A DNA stretch of 64,000 nt from Parvimonas micra. GTDB taxonomy: Bacteria > Bacillota > Clostridia > Tissierellales > Peptoniphilaceae. Positions 46,212 through 55,273 of this stretch are shown here, piece after piece (the first letter of the stretch is position 1; each line of letters starts with the position of its first letter). The translations under genes and the position numbers were made by a program. Location: assembly GCF_037482165.1 (NCBI RefSeq), contig NZ_CP148048.1, forward strand, positions 1,178,001-1,242,000, written 5' to 3'. The notes under the pieces are model-generated. The model ran no database searches. It worked only from the letters and a program-made list of their open reading frames with translations, and was not told the DNA's origin.

Positions 46212-46244
46212 GAGGACTTCTACACTTTGGCATAAAAAGTCCTC
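46212..46244 (-). promoter_or_regulatory. Conserved hairpin ahead of the sigma-like remnant (module 2)
   Basis: Arms GAGGACTT and AAGTCCTC form a perfect stem around TTTATGCCAAAGTGTAG, followed on the minus strand by TTTTTT. It is nearly identical to the hairpin at 38602-38634. Confidence 0.7.
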
Positions 46245-46425
46245 TTAACTTGAAAACTACTGATTTGTTATATTGACTATTTGTATATTTGTAATGGCGA
46301 TATATTGCTATACAAAAGTAAGTACAAGCATAAAAAAGGATAATTATATCGTTCTGTGAAAACTGAAACTATAAGTTTTGACATGATTATCCCTCCATTA
46401 CTTTTCCTCCTAAGTAAATCTATTA

Positions 46426-47010
46426 TTAAATCACTCCTGCTTTTTCAAAATGTTTTTTAAGTATCCTTGTTGCAACAAATGCTCCTATGCAAGCAAGAAC
46501 AAAAGTTATCAAGCCAAATCCTACTGCCCACGAAACTTTGAAATAAGATAATGCTTCATTTATTTGTGCTTCGCTCATTTTCCATTTTGATGCTCTTTCC
46601 ACAAAAGAAGCTGTTCCGAATAAAATTACAGGAATTACTGTTCCTAAAAAATCTGCTAATGCAAATATCCCATATCCAATAATCATTCGTCCCTTGCTCT
46701 CATAATTTCCTATAATCAAATCACATATAATTCCACCGATTACAGCAAAGACTGCATGAGGTAAATGTCCTCCTGACAATGCAATTAAAGCAAGAAGCGT
46801 TCCTGATATTGTAAATACGCCATTCTTTTTAACTTTCAAAGCCATAAGGATATAAACGGTAGCAGCTACCATAAAGCTAACTCCTGAAGCAATAAATCCT
46901 CCAATAACTGTTGTTGCCATAGCAAAGCTGGCCGCCATGTATATGACAATTCCAATTGCATTAAAGATTCCGATTGTAATAAAATCACGACCATTCAATT
47001 TGTTTTTCAT
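46426..47010 (-). CDS. Trep_Strep/MptD-family ECF S component (module 2)
   Basis: The 194-residue protein has five hydrophobic segments and ends TRILKKHFEKAGVI, the family's C-terminal basic motif. Outside this motif it shares little with the module 1 protein, so the two probably bind different ligands. It follows the EcfT gene by 10 bp. Confidence 0.82.
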   Translation of the reverse strand: MKNKLNGRDFITIGIFNAIGIVIYMAASFAMATTVIGGFIASGVSFMVAATVYILMALKVKKNGVFTISGTLLALIALSGGHLPHAVFAVIGGIICDLIIGNYESKGRMIIGYGIFALADFLGTVIPVILFGTASFVERASKWKMSEAQINEALSYFKVSWAVGFGLITFVLACIGAFVATRILKKHFEKAGVI

Positions 47011-47020
47011 AAAAGTCCTC

Positions 47021-47725
47021 CTAATAAATTTTCTGTATTACTATCACAAGAGCAATCATCAAAGCTCCTAATAGTCCAATCATTAAGTCTGTTTTTCTAA
47101 ACCGCAATTCTGTTAATGTTACCCTCTTCTCATCACTATCAAGTCCTCTAATAAGTGCTGAAGCTGACAGTTCATCTGAAATCTTAATCATTCTCATTAA
47201 AAGCGGAACAAGCGTATATTCAATATATTTAATTGGATGTAGCAATGGGAAAAATCTGCTTGTTACAATTCCTCGAATCTTCATATTCTCTTTTAATGCC
47301 TTGAGTTCTATTTTTATAGTTGGTACAAACCTAAGCAAAACACTAAAAGGTATACCAATGCTTCTTGGTACTTTCATTCTATTTAACGCCTCCAGCATTT
47401 CACTTACACTTGTAGTCTTTGTTATATATCCACCAAACATAGCGATTAAGGTCATTCTTGATGCAAAGTAAATAAACATATATATTGCAAATACAATACT
47501 TGCTTCACAAAATTTTCCAAGCCCTAACTCTATGTAGTATAAAAGCACAAAAAACAAGATAAAGCGTAACGCTCTTTTCCACATCCCGCTATATAAATAT
47601 AGAAAAAAGGCAAAAACAATTAATACAAAAAGTAGAATTGTATCGCTTATAAAAAAGCTCGTAAATCCAACAATTGGAAGTAGAGTAAGTTTTATTCTCG
47701 GATCTATAGTTTTTCTATCTGACAA
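47021..47725 (-). CDS. EcfT/CbiQ-type energy-coupling transmembrane protein (module 2)
   Basis: The 234-residue protein opens TIDPRIKLTLLPIVG and has about five hydrophobic segments. Its coupling motifs lie at MKIRGIVT and ELSASALIRGLD. Start overlaps the stop of the two-ATPase gene by 11 bp. Confidence 0.88.
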   Translation of the reverse strand: MSDRKTIDPRIKLTLLPIVGFTSFFISDTILLFVLIVFAFFLYLYSGMWKRALRFILFFVLLYYIELGLGKFCEASIVFAIYMFIYFASRMTLIAMFGGYITKTTSVSEMLEALNRMKVPRSIGIPFSVLLRFVPTIKIELKALKENMKIRGIVTSRFFPLLHPIKYIEYTLVPLLMRMIKISDELSASALIRGLDSDEKRVTLTELRFRKTDLMIGLLGALMIALVIVIQKIY

Positions 47726-49232
47726 GCTCTCTACCTCCTCTCATCTTGTCTAATATGAGAAATTTATTACTTTCACTCATATCTAAAACAGTTTCTATTT
47801 TTCCATCTCCCATTACCCACAGCTTGCTCACTGTATTTGCTAAAAACTCAAAATCATGACTTATTACCAAAACTGTTGTACCATTTTTCAATTGTTCTTC
47901 AATCAGTTTTGCGACGGAAAGCATTGAGTCTTTATCACAACCTGATGTTGGTTCATCATAGATAAAAACTTTTGCCCGTTTCATCATTCCACAAGCTATT
48001 GTCAGTCTTTGTTTTTCTCCTCTTGATAAAGCAAACGGATGCTTATCTATATGTTTATCTAAGCCAAGAACATTCAAAATAGACTTTGCCTTTTGAGTAT
48101 TTTCTTTTTTATCTTTATTTGAAATACCAAGTAACATTTCATCAAGTACACTTTCCGAAAATAACTGATAGTCTGAATCTTGAAAGACAAAATATGACAT
48201 ATTCATTAAATCTTTACGATTCAACTCTTGATCTTTTTCCGCCCATATTGTTCCCTCTTTTATCTTCTCAAGTCCTGAAATCACTCTTGCAAAGGTAGTT
48301 TTTCCGGTACCATTTAAGCCGATAAGACCAATGGCTATTCCGCACTCCATATTGAAATCAAGATGATTTAAAATGTACTGTTTTTGCTTCTTTCCATCCT
48401 TAGCTACATTCGGATAGCAAAATTTCAAGCCTTTTCCGATGATACTTTCATCATTTAATTGATATGAATCTTTCTTCTCACTTATCCTGTATTCTTCTAA
48501 TTCAAGGGTTCTTAGTCCATTCTCATCCCAAAACTCCCCTTCAAGATGGATAACTTCTTCCCGACTCAAGTCCTGTGCAATCTCTCCATCTTTCACCAAA
48601 AGAAAACGGTCAAATAAAGATTTTGCATAGTACAAACGATGCTCAATTAGAACAACTGTTGTACCTTTTTTCTTTAATTTCTCCAAAATTAAAAACAGAT
48701 CAAATGTTGCTTTCATATCCAAATTTGCTGAAGGCTCATCTAAAATTAAAACTTTCGGATTCATCGCATAGATACTTGCAATAGCTATCTTTTGTTTCTG
48801 TCCGCTTGATAATTCAAAAACAGATTTTCCTTTAAGTTCCTCAATATCCAACTCTGCATATACTTCTTCTACTCTCTGTTTGATTTCATCTCTTGATTTG
48901 CAGATAGTTTGAAGCCCAAAAGCTATTTCTTCATCTGTCGTTGTCGTGAAAAACTGACTTCTTGGATCTTGAAATACAGTCCCTACAATATGCCCTACTT
49001 CATGAAGTAATAATTTGCTTATATCTTTTCCGGACACAAAGGCTTCTCCTTTCATTTTGCCTTTGTAATAATGTGGAATAAGACCATTTATTACACTTCC
49101 AAGAGTACTTTTACCACTTCCACTTTTCCCTGAAATTAAAACAAATTCACCTTTTTTAATTTCAAGATTGATATTTTTTAAAGCAGTTCGCCCATCTTCC
49201 CATTCATAAGAAACATCTTTTAACAAAATCAT
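47715..49232 (-). CDS. ECF-type protein with two fused ATPase domains (module 2)
   Basis: The 505-residue protein has first-domain Walker A SGKSGSGKST, signature LSSGQKQKIAIA and Walker B LILDEPSANLD, and second-domain GLNGTGKTT. The second signature is LSRGEKQRL (Arg replacing Gly in LSGGE) and the second Walker B is FIYDEPTSGCD. The ATG has GAGGTG upstream. It energises the EcfT/S pair that follows. Confidence 0.9.
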   Translation of the reverse strand: MILLKDVSYEWEDGRTALKNINLEIKKGEFVLISGKSGSGKSTLGSVINGLIPHYYKGKMKGEAFVSGKDISKLLLHEVGHIVGTVFQDPRSQFFTTTTDEEIAFGLQTICKSRDEIKQRVEEVYAELDIEELKGKSVFELSSGQKQKIAIASIYAMNPKVLILDEPSANLDMKATFDLFLILEKLKKKGTTVVLIEHRLYYAKSLFDRFLLVKDGEIAQDLSREEVIHLEGEFWDENGLRTLELEEYRISEKKDSYQLNDESIIGKGLKFCYPNVAKDGKKQKQYILNHLDFNMECGIAIGLIGLNGTGKTTFARVISGLEKIKEGTIWAEKDQELNRKDLMNMSYFVFQDSDYQLFSESVLDEMLLGISNKDKKENTQKAKSILNVLGLDKHIDKHPFALSRGEKQRLTIACGMMKRAKVFIYDEPTSGCDKDSMLSVAKLIEEQLKNGTTVLVISHDFEFLANTVSKLWVMGDGKIETVLDMSESNKFLILDKMRGGRELVR

Positions 49233-49234
49233 GG

Positions 49235-50944
49235 TTACACCTCATATTGAGCTTTCCATAATTTTGTGTAGTAACCATCTTTCTCAAGAAGTTCCCCATG
49301 CTTTCCTTTTTCAAGTAAATTGCCTTTTTGAAATACGAGAATTTGGTCAGCTTTTTGAATGGTTTTTAAATGATGAGCCACTACAAGTACAGTTCTATTC
49401 TTTGCAAGTTCTGTAATAGCATCTTGTATCAAAGATTCATTTACAGGATCAACATTACTTGTCATTTCATCAAGAATTAAAATAGGTGCATCCTTTAGAA
49501 AGGCTCTTGCAATAGATATTCTTTGTCTCTGTCCACCTGAAAGAATCCCACCATTTTCTCCAATATCAGTTTTATAACCTTTTGGTAAACTCATAATGAA
49601 ATCATGTATCCTTGCCTTCTTTGAAGCTTTAATTATTTCCTCTTTTGTAGCTCCTTTTTTACCTACTCTGATATTTTCTTCAATCGTGTTATCAAACAGT
49701 TGAACATTCTGCATGACAATGCTGATACGATCTAAAAGCTCATCATAAGGAATATCCCTTATATCAGTTCCTCCAAGTGTAATTTTCCCTTTATGCACAT
49801 CATAAAATCTTAGAAGCAAGTTGGTTATAGTAGTCTTTCCACTACCTGATTCTCCAACTAAGGCTGTCACCCGTTTTTCAGCAATAGAAAAGCTCAATTT
49901 TTCCATTTTAAATTCATCTTTTTCATAAGAAAAATCTATGTTTTCAAAAGCTATATCATTATCTTTCGGAACAATTCCATTCACTTTATCCGGGATTACA
50001 TCTGCATATAAAATTCTTGAAAGTCTTTCGTAACTATCTATCGCCGAAACATAGTACATATAGTGTTGTTCCATAGAAGCGAACGGCTTATAAAACTCTT
50101 TTGAAATTACTGCAAAGATAATAAAATTAAGTACATCAAGACTTCTCTTTGTAACAAGTATTGCTCCTGCAATTAAAAGAACTAAATATCCAATATCCAG
50201 TAAAAACCCAAATATAGATAGCTGTTTTGCCTTGAATCTTGAAGCTACTTTGCTTGTTTCTCCAAACTTTTTTGTCTTATTCATAAGCTCATTATCCAAG
50301 CTCTTATTGTTTGAAAAACTCTTTAATACAGGTATTCCTCTAACATATTCAACAAATAAGCTAACCATATCAAGAAGTGCTGAGTTGTTCTGATTTTCTA
50401 TTTTTTCAGATTGCTTAATTGTCAGATATAGAAAGATAAGTGCAATCGGAACAGATACAGCCATAATAATAGAAAGTTTGAAATCAATACTTGCAAGACC
50501 AACAAATACGACTGCACCTATCAAAAAATCACCAAACATTCTCGACCACATGTGTCCTACAACAAGGGACATATTATCAACATCTTTGTGTAAAATTGTA
50601 TTGATCTCTCCCAGTCTTTCATTGGTATAAAATCCCAAACTGAATTTCTTTAATTTGATAATCATGCGTTCTCTTATTTGCTGAACAATATCAAAACCTG
50701 CACTATGCTTTTTCATATCTGCGACCATATTACAAATACCTTTGAAGACTACAAGTAATCCAATCGCAATAAAATATTTATAAAGCATATCTAAACTCGT
50801 CCCATCAAATATCTGAAACAGTATAGAAAATACGATAACAATCATGGCTATGGAGCTTAGTCCATAAAGGGCAAAGAAGACACTTGATATAATCAAATCT
50901 CTCTTGCCGGTTTTTGTAAGTAGTTTTAACATTTCTCTAAACAT
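49235..50944 (-). CDS. YbtQ/IrtB-like ABC half-transporter (module 2)
   Basis: The 569-residue protein has a membrane domain (about 1-300), Walker A GESGSGKTT, signature LSGGQRQRISIARAF and Walker B ILILDEMTSNVD (Met replacing Ala). Its start overlaps the upstream half-transporter by 8 bp and its stop is 2 bp from the ATPase gene, so the whole module is one coupled operon. Confidence 0.87.
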   Translation of the reverse strand: MFREMLKLLTKTGKRDLIISSVFFALYGLSSIAMIVIVFSILFQIFDGTSLDMLYKYFIAIGLLVVFKGICNMVADMKKHSAGFDIVQQIRERMIIKLKKFSLGFYTNERLGEINTILHKDVDNMSLVVGHMWSRMFGDFLIGAVVFVGLASIDFKLSIIMAVSVPIALIFLYLTIKQSEKIENQNNSALLDMVSLFVEYVRGIPVLKSFSNNKSLDNELMNKTKKFGETSKVASRFKAKQLSIFGFLLDIGYLVLLIAGAILVTKRSLDVLNFIIFAVISKEFYKPFASMEQHYMYYVSAIDSYERLSRILYADVIPDKVNGIVPKDNDIAFENIDFSYEKDEFKMEKLSFSIAEKRVTALVGESGSGKTTITNLLLRFYDVHKGKITLGGTDIRDIPYDELLDRISIVMQNVQLFDNTIEENIRVGKKGATKEEIIKASKKARIHDFIMSLPKGYKTDIGENGGILSGGQRQRISIARAFLKDAPILILDEMTSNVDPVNESLIQDAITELAKNRTVLVVAHHLKTIQKADQILVFQKGNLLEKGKHGELLEKDGYYTKLWKAQYEV

Positions 50945-52724
50945 TTTCTGTTACCACCTCCGTACACTCGCAATCCACTCCGTTCCTTGCTCGTGAAAGA
51001 CTATTATCTTTCAAATTCCATCTATCAACTTTGTTCTGTGCATCAACCATATCCTTATAAAAATCACATCTTTTCATCAACTCTTCATGGCTTCCTACAT
51101 CAAGAACAACACCCTTATCCATAACTATAATTTGGTCTGAATCTCTAATCGTATTTAGATGATGAGCAATTGTAATGATAGTTTTATCCTTACTTAAATC
51201 ATCAATCGCTTCACCGATTAGTCTTTCATTTTCACTATCAACAGCTGCCATTGCCTCATCTAATATTAAAATCGGTGCATTTTTCAGTATCATTCTTGCA
51301 ATAGAGATTCTTTGTTTTTCTCCACCGGATAACTTAACTCCCATTTCACCTACTCGTGTTTCATATCCATTTGGCAATGCTGAAATAAAGTCATGACATC
51401 TCGCTTTTTTGGCAGCTTCTATGACTTCTTCTTTTGTCGCATTAAGTTTCCCGATTGCAATATTGTCAAAAATACTTAAATCGAAAAGGATGACCTCCTG
51501 TTGCACACTTCCAATAAGATTTGAAATATTTTCCTGACTGTAATCCTTTATATCTTTCCCATTTATTTCTATTCGTCCGCTGTCAGCATCCCAAAATCCC
51601 ATAAGTAAATTAGATACAGTACTTTTCCCACAACCACTTGCTCCTACAAAGGCATTCAAACTATTTTTCTTAAAAGTTAAATTGATATTTTTTAGTTCAA
51701 AGCTATCTTTTCCGTATGCAAAATTCACATCTTTAAATTCTATATTTCCAAATTCTAAACCTTGTTCTGTCTTTTTCTTTGGAAGCGGAACTGTTAAAAC
51801 TTTTCCAATCGCCTTTAGAGCTTCCTTAAACACAATAGAAAAATGTTGCAATGTAGCTGTCTTACTTATAGATGTAGTAAAGGCAGACGATAAAATAATG
51901 GCAAGTATAAAATTAGGTGTTGTAATATTTCCATAGTAAAGAAATATGCTTCCTAAAATCATGACAATAACTACTCCAATTTCCATAAATATGTCAATGA
52001 GTCCCATTGGAATTGTAATTGCTCCCATGCTCTTTTTAACCCAGTAAATATACTCTCTTGCTGTTTTTAATGTTCTTTCGCTAATCTCCTCTTCTTTAGC
52101 AAAAGCCTTAATAACAGAAATATTTTTTACATATTCCATTAGCTCTTCTCTCATCTTGTTTTCATGGTTAAAGTAAATAGCAAAGTTCTTATCCATTGTT
52201 TTCTGTGAAAGAACTTTTACCAAATACATGAGTGGAACTCCGACAATCATACCAAGTGCAAGACGCCAATCCACAAAAATCATAACTACAAAAATAATGG
52301 TAGGCAGAAGTGTAACTGACATTATTTCCGGAAGACCATGGGCAAGGTATACTTCCACTTGCTCTACATCATGTTGAACGATATTGGTAAGCTCTCCTGT
52401 ATTATGTTCTTTGAAAAATCCTAAACTTAGTTTTTTAAAATGACCGATAATATCTAACCTAAGTTCTGTCAATTTTTCATAGGCTTTTTCATGGGCAACC
52501 TTTGTTGCAAAATAATAAAACACACCTTTTAATGCAAATGATATAAAGATTCCTAAGAAAATATATTTCAAATTATCTTCGCTAATATTGTTTGTAATTA
52601 AAGAACTAATCAAATATACAAGTAAGATTTGTGGTATCAAATCACATACTATTTTTAAAGCAAGAAGTAAATTGGATAAGCCATTTTTTCCAATCACTTT
52701 TTTTCTTAATTCTTTTTCTGGCAT
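50937..52724 (-). CDS. YbtP/IrtA-like ABC half-transporter (module 2)
   Basis: The frame reaches 52742, but ATG 52724 follows AAAGGAG at eight bases and gives MPEKELRKKVIGKNGLSNLL, 595 residues. Walker A GASGCGKST, signature LSGGEKQRISIARMI and Walker B ILILDEAMAAVD are visible. The C-terminal tail after the ATPase is unusual, ending in DCECTEVVTENV. It pairs with the next half-transporter. Confidence 0.86.
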   Translation of the reverse strand: MPEKELRKKVIGKNGLSNLLLALKIVCDLIPQILLVYLISSLITNNISEDNLKYIFLGIFISFALKGVFYYFATKVAHEKAYEKLTELRLDIIGHFKKLSLGFFKEHNTGELTNIVQHDVEQVEVYLAHGLPEIMSVTLLPTIIFVVMIFVDWRLALGMIVGVPLMYLVKVLSQKTMDKNFAIYFNHENKMREELMEYVKNISVIKAFAKEEEISERTLKTAREYIYWVKKSMGAITIPMGLIDIFMEIGVVIVMILGSIFLYYGNITTPNFILAIILSSAFTTSISKTATLQHFSIVFKEALKAIGKVLTVPLPKKKTEQGLEFGNIEFKDVNFAYGKDSFELKNINLTFKKNSLNAFVGASGCGKSTVSNLLMGFWDADSGRIEINGKDIKDYSQENISNLIGSVQQEVILFDLSIFDNIAIGKLNATKEEVIEAAKKARCHDFISALPNGYETRVGEMGVKLSGGEKQRISIARMILKNAPILILDEAMAAVDSENERLIGEAIDDLSKDKTIITIAHHLNTIRDSDQIIVMDKGVVLDVGSHEELMKRCDFYKDMVDAQNKVDRWNLKDNSLSRARNGVDCECTEVVTENV

Positions 52725-52750
52725 GAACAACGCTCCTTTCAAAATTGAAT

Positions 52751-52774
52751 AATATTGAATTTTAATTCAGTATT
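52751..52774 (-). promoter_or_regulatory. Candidate TetR operator of module 2
   Basis: A 24-bp near-perfect palindrome (AATATTGAATTT / TAATTCAGTATT, one mismatch pair) lies between tetR and the first transporter gene. A matching half, AATTCAATATT, occurs next to the -35 of the tetR promoter at about 53453-53463, which supports operator function. A separate hairpin without T run lies at 52788-52812. Confidence 0.6.
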
Positions 52775-52827
52775 AAGGTTTAAAGTAAGACTTTGCTGAT
52801 TACGCAAAGTCTATTTTTTAGTGCTAA

Positions 52828-53400
52828 TTATAGGGATTCCACTCCCTTGTAATAACACCTTGCAATAAGTTTTAGCATATCTTTTGCCCACTTTTCACTT
52901 TGATAGTGTCTTGCTATTTCAAGAAGCCCCTCTGTAAAGTTACTGGCTAAAATATGGGCAAGCATTGGATCATATTCCTGTTTAGATTGTCTTTTTAAAC
53001 TTACTTCAATATGAACCTGCATTTGCGATATGAGTTTTTGTTTTGCTTCTGTATGCTTTGTACCTGAGCTTTTATCCATTAAAATAATTAACTTCTTACG
53101 CTCTTTTAAAAGTTCATGAATATAATTTTCTCCAACCTCATCAAATCTTTCAGAAGCAGAACCTTTTTCCAAAGATTCTTCCTCATTAAAGGCTGACTCG
53201 AAGTTTATATAAACAGAACTTACTACTGCATCAAACAAAACTTCTTTATTCTTGAAATAGGTATAAATTAGTGCCACAGGAATATCTGCTTCTTTTGCAA
53301 TTTCTGTTAATTTGGCACCTCTATAATCCTTTTTATAAAACACTTTTTCTGCTGCTTCAAGTATTCTATTTCTAACTTCTTCTTTTAATACTTGTGCCAT
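52828..53400 (-). CDS. TetR-family regulator (module 2)
   Basis: The 190-residue protein has a TetR helix-turn-helix: NRILEAAEKVFYKKDYRGAK, TEIAKEADIPVALIYTYFKN and KEVLFDAVVSS. It heads module 2. It resembles the module 1 regulator only in the DNA-binding domain, so the two modules probably respond to different signals. Confidence 0.9.
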   Translation of the reverse strand: MAQVLKEEVRNRILEAAEKVFYKKDYRGAKLTEIAKEADIPVALIYTYFKNKEVLFDAVVSSVYINFESAFNEEESLEKGSASERFDEVGENYIHELLKERKKLIILMDKSSGTKHTEAKQKLISQMQVHIEVSLKRQSKQEYDPMLAHILASNFTEGLLEIARHYQSEKWAKDMLKLIARCYYKGVESL

Positions 53401-53439
53401 AGCACACCTCTTTCTATGTTAATACTAAATTTATATTTA

Positions 53440-53468
53440 ATAATAAATCATAATTCAATATTTGTCAA
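53440..53468 (-). promoter_or_regulatory. Promoter of module 2 (tetR)
   Basis: On the minus strand TTGACA (53463-53468) is 17 bp from TATTAT (53440-53445), about 40 bp upstream of tetR. Confidence 0.8.
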
Positions 53469-53532
53469 GATGCCTATAGAAAACATATGTATTTTATGAT
53501 ATAATTTACTTAAAATTAAAAACTCGCTTAAC

Positions 53533-53588
53533 GCTTGCTATCTTAATCATTCTTTTGTAGCAAGCACAGTAAGTGTACGGACACTTAC
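53533..53588 (+). other. oriT-like region with two inverted repeats
   Basis: Two perfect 8-bp inverted repeats lie in tandem ahead of mobC: GCTTGCTA (53533-53540) with TAGCAAGC (53558-53565), and GTAAGTGT (53569-53576) with ACACTTAC (53581-53588) around ACGG. Position and shape match the transfer origin recognised by MobC/relaxase pairs of this kind. The nick site is not assigned. Confidence 0.7.
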
Positions 53589-53600
53589 GGAAAAATTGAT

Positions 53601-53632
53601 GAAGCAGCCCTTTGGGATCTGCTTCTTTTTTT
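53601..53632 (+). terminator. Rho-independent terminator between oriT and mobC
   Basis: Hairpin GAAGCAG / CTGCTTC with an 11-bp loop, followed by seven T on the plus strand. Confidence 0.75.
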
Positions 53633-53697
53633 ATCGATTTTTAGCTTGTTAGGGAGAACCCTAATACCCCGAAATACATCTAAAGGAGGAATTACCT

Positions 53698-54048
53698 ATG
53701 GCAAATAGGATACGAAATGAACGACTTGAAATCAAATTAACTGTAGAAGAGAAGGCTATTTTTGAAGAGAAACGAAAACTTGCAAAGTGCAGAAATATGA
53801 GCCACTTTATTCGCAAGTGCGTTTTGGAAAAGGAAATTTATCAAGTGGATTTAGAGCCTTTTCGAGATTTACAAGGATTACTTTCCAACGCTACAAACAA
53901 CATCAATCAGATTGCAAAGCGAGTAAATTCGGCAGGTGTAATCTACAAAGAGGACATCAGTGATATAAAAAAGGAGATTGAACATTTCTCAAAAGATCTA
54001 TGGCAAATTCATTTCCTACTTCTAAATAGGACTTCAGGAGGTGATTAA
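53698..54048 (+). CDS. MobC relaxosome accessory protein
   Basis: The 116-residue basic protein opens MANRIRNERLEIKLTVEEKA and contains NMSHFIRKCVLEKEIYQVD and LLSNATNNINQIAKRVNSAG, the MobC-type ribbon-helix-helix layout. Such proteins bind oriT and aid the relaxase. An AAAGGAGGAATTACCT site precedes the start. The relaxase gene begins 5 bp downstream. Confidence 0.88.
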   Translation: MANRIRNERLEIKLTVEEKAIFEEKRKLAKCRNMSHFIRKCVLEKEIYQVDLEPFRDLQGLLSNATNNINQIAKRVNSAGVIYKEDISDIKKEIEHFSKDLWQIHFLLLNRTSGGD

Positions 54049-54053
54049 AATTT

Positions 54054-55256
54054 ATGGCGATTACAAAAATACACCCTATAAAATCAACCCTTAATCTTGC
54101 TATTTCATATATTGTTAATGGAGAAAAAACAGATGAGCAAATCTTAGTAAGCACTCATAAATGCCATCAAGAAACTGCTCATACCCAGTTTTTAAGAACA
54201 CGAAATGATGCCGGCACAAACGGAACTGTTCTTGCAAGACATCTTATTCAATCCTTTTTACCGGGAGAAACTACGCCTGAAATAGCACACCAGATCGGTA
54301 TGGAGCTGTGTAAAAAGATATTAAAAAATGAGCATGAATTTGTCTTATCTACTCACATAGACAAAGGACATATTCACAATCACATCATCTTCAATAATGT
54401 AAATATGGTAACGGGTAGATGCTACCAATCCAACAAAAAAAGCTATCATCAAATCAGGTATCAAAGCGATAAGCTATGCAAAGAAAACAACCTATCTGAT
54501 AAAACAGTCTAAGGATTGGGACGATTTTCTAAAGAAAATAGCTGATCTTGGCTATGAAATTAAGTATGGCAAACACATTGCTTTTAAACCGAAAGATAAG
54601 CGAGATTTACAAGATCTAAAACAATCGGAGAAGATTATACTGAAGAAAGTTTAAAAGAACGCATTGCAGAAATATCGTCTATTAAAACCCCTGCTGTCAA
54701 AAAACGCATTGGCAATGTTATTGATATGAACACAAATGTTAAAGTAAAAGAAAGCAAAGGCTATGAATATTGGGCAACCAAACATAACCTTAATACAATG
54801 GCTGAGTCTGTTATCTTCCTCAGAGAACAAGGTATTAAATCCATTAAGCAACTTGATGAGTACATCCAAAAAGCAGCCGATGAAAGGCAAAATTTACAGG
54901 ATAAAATCAAGGTTATTGATAAGGAAATGCAAGAAGCTTTCTGCAACTGTGGAGCAAGTTCATATAGTTAAAAAAACAGGGCGTGCTGCAAGGAATATAA
55001 GGCTAATCCATCTGACAAAGCATTTTTTGAAGAGTACAAAGCTCTAATTATCCTATATGAAAATTCCCTTTCAGATCTTAAAATATCATATTCCAGGCTC
55101 CCAAATTCAAAGGATATTTTAGATAAACTTGATAAACTGCAAGAAAAAAAGAATACCCTTACGAAAGAGTATTCTTCCTCAAAATCCACTATGGACGAAC
55201 TTTATCAAAAACGAAAGAACCATGGAATTTATATGAGTATAGAGATGGAGAGATAA
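54054..55256 (+). pseudogene. Broken MobA/VirD2-type relaxase
   Basis: The first 152 codons carry the relaxase domain: ITKIHPIKSTLNLAISYIVN with the relaxase Tyr near the N terminus, and the metal-binding histidine motif STHIDKGHIHNHIIFNN. The frame then breaks at NNLS, and coding resumes as IKQSKDWDDFLKKIADLGYE, implying an internal deletion of about 50 codons. At least two further frame changes follow (around 54625 and 54970) before the tail ends near 55256. The product cannot be full length, so self-mobilisation is lost unless supplied in trans. Confidence 0.88.
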
Positions 55257-55273
55257 AAACATTTCCCTTCTCC

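Noticed and set aside
54651-55189. Minus-strand and alternate-frame ORFs within the relaxase region
   Set aside because: They are shadows of the decayed relaxase frames; the plus-strand frames carry the relaxase-like sequence.
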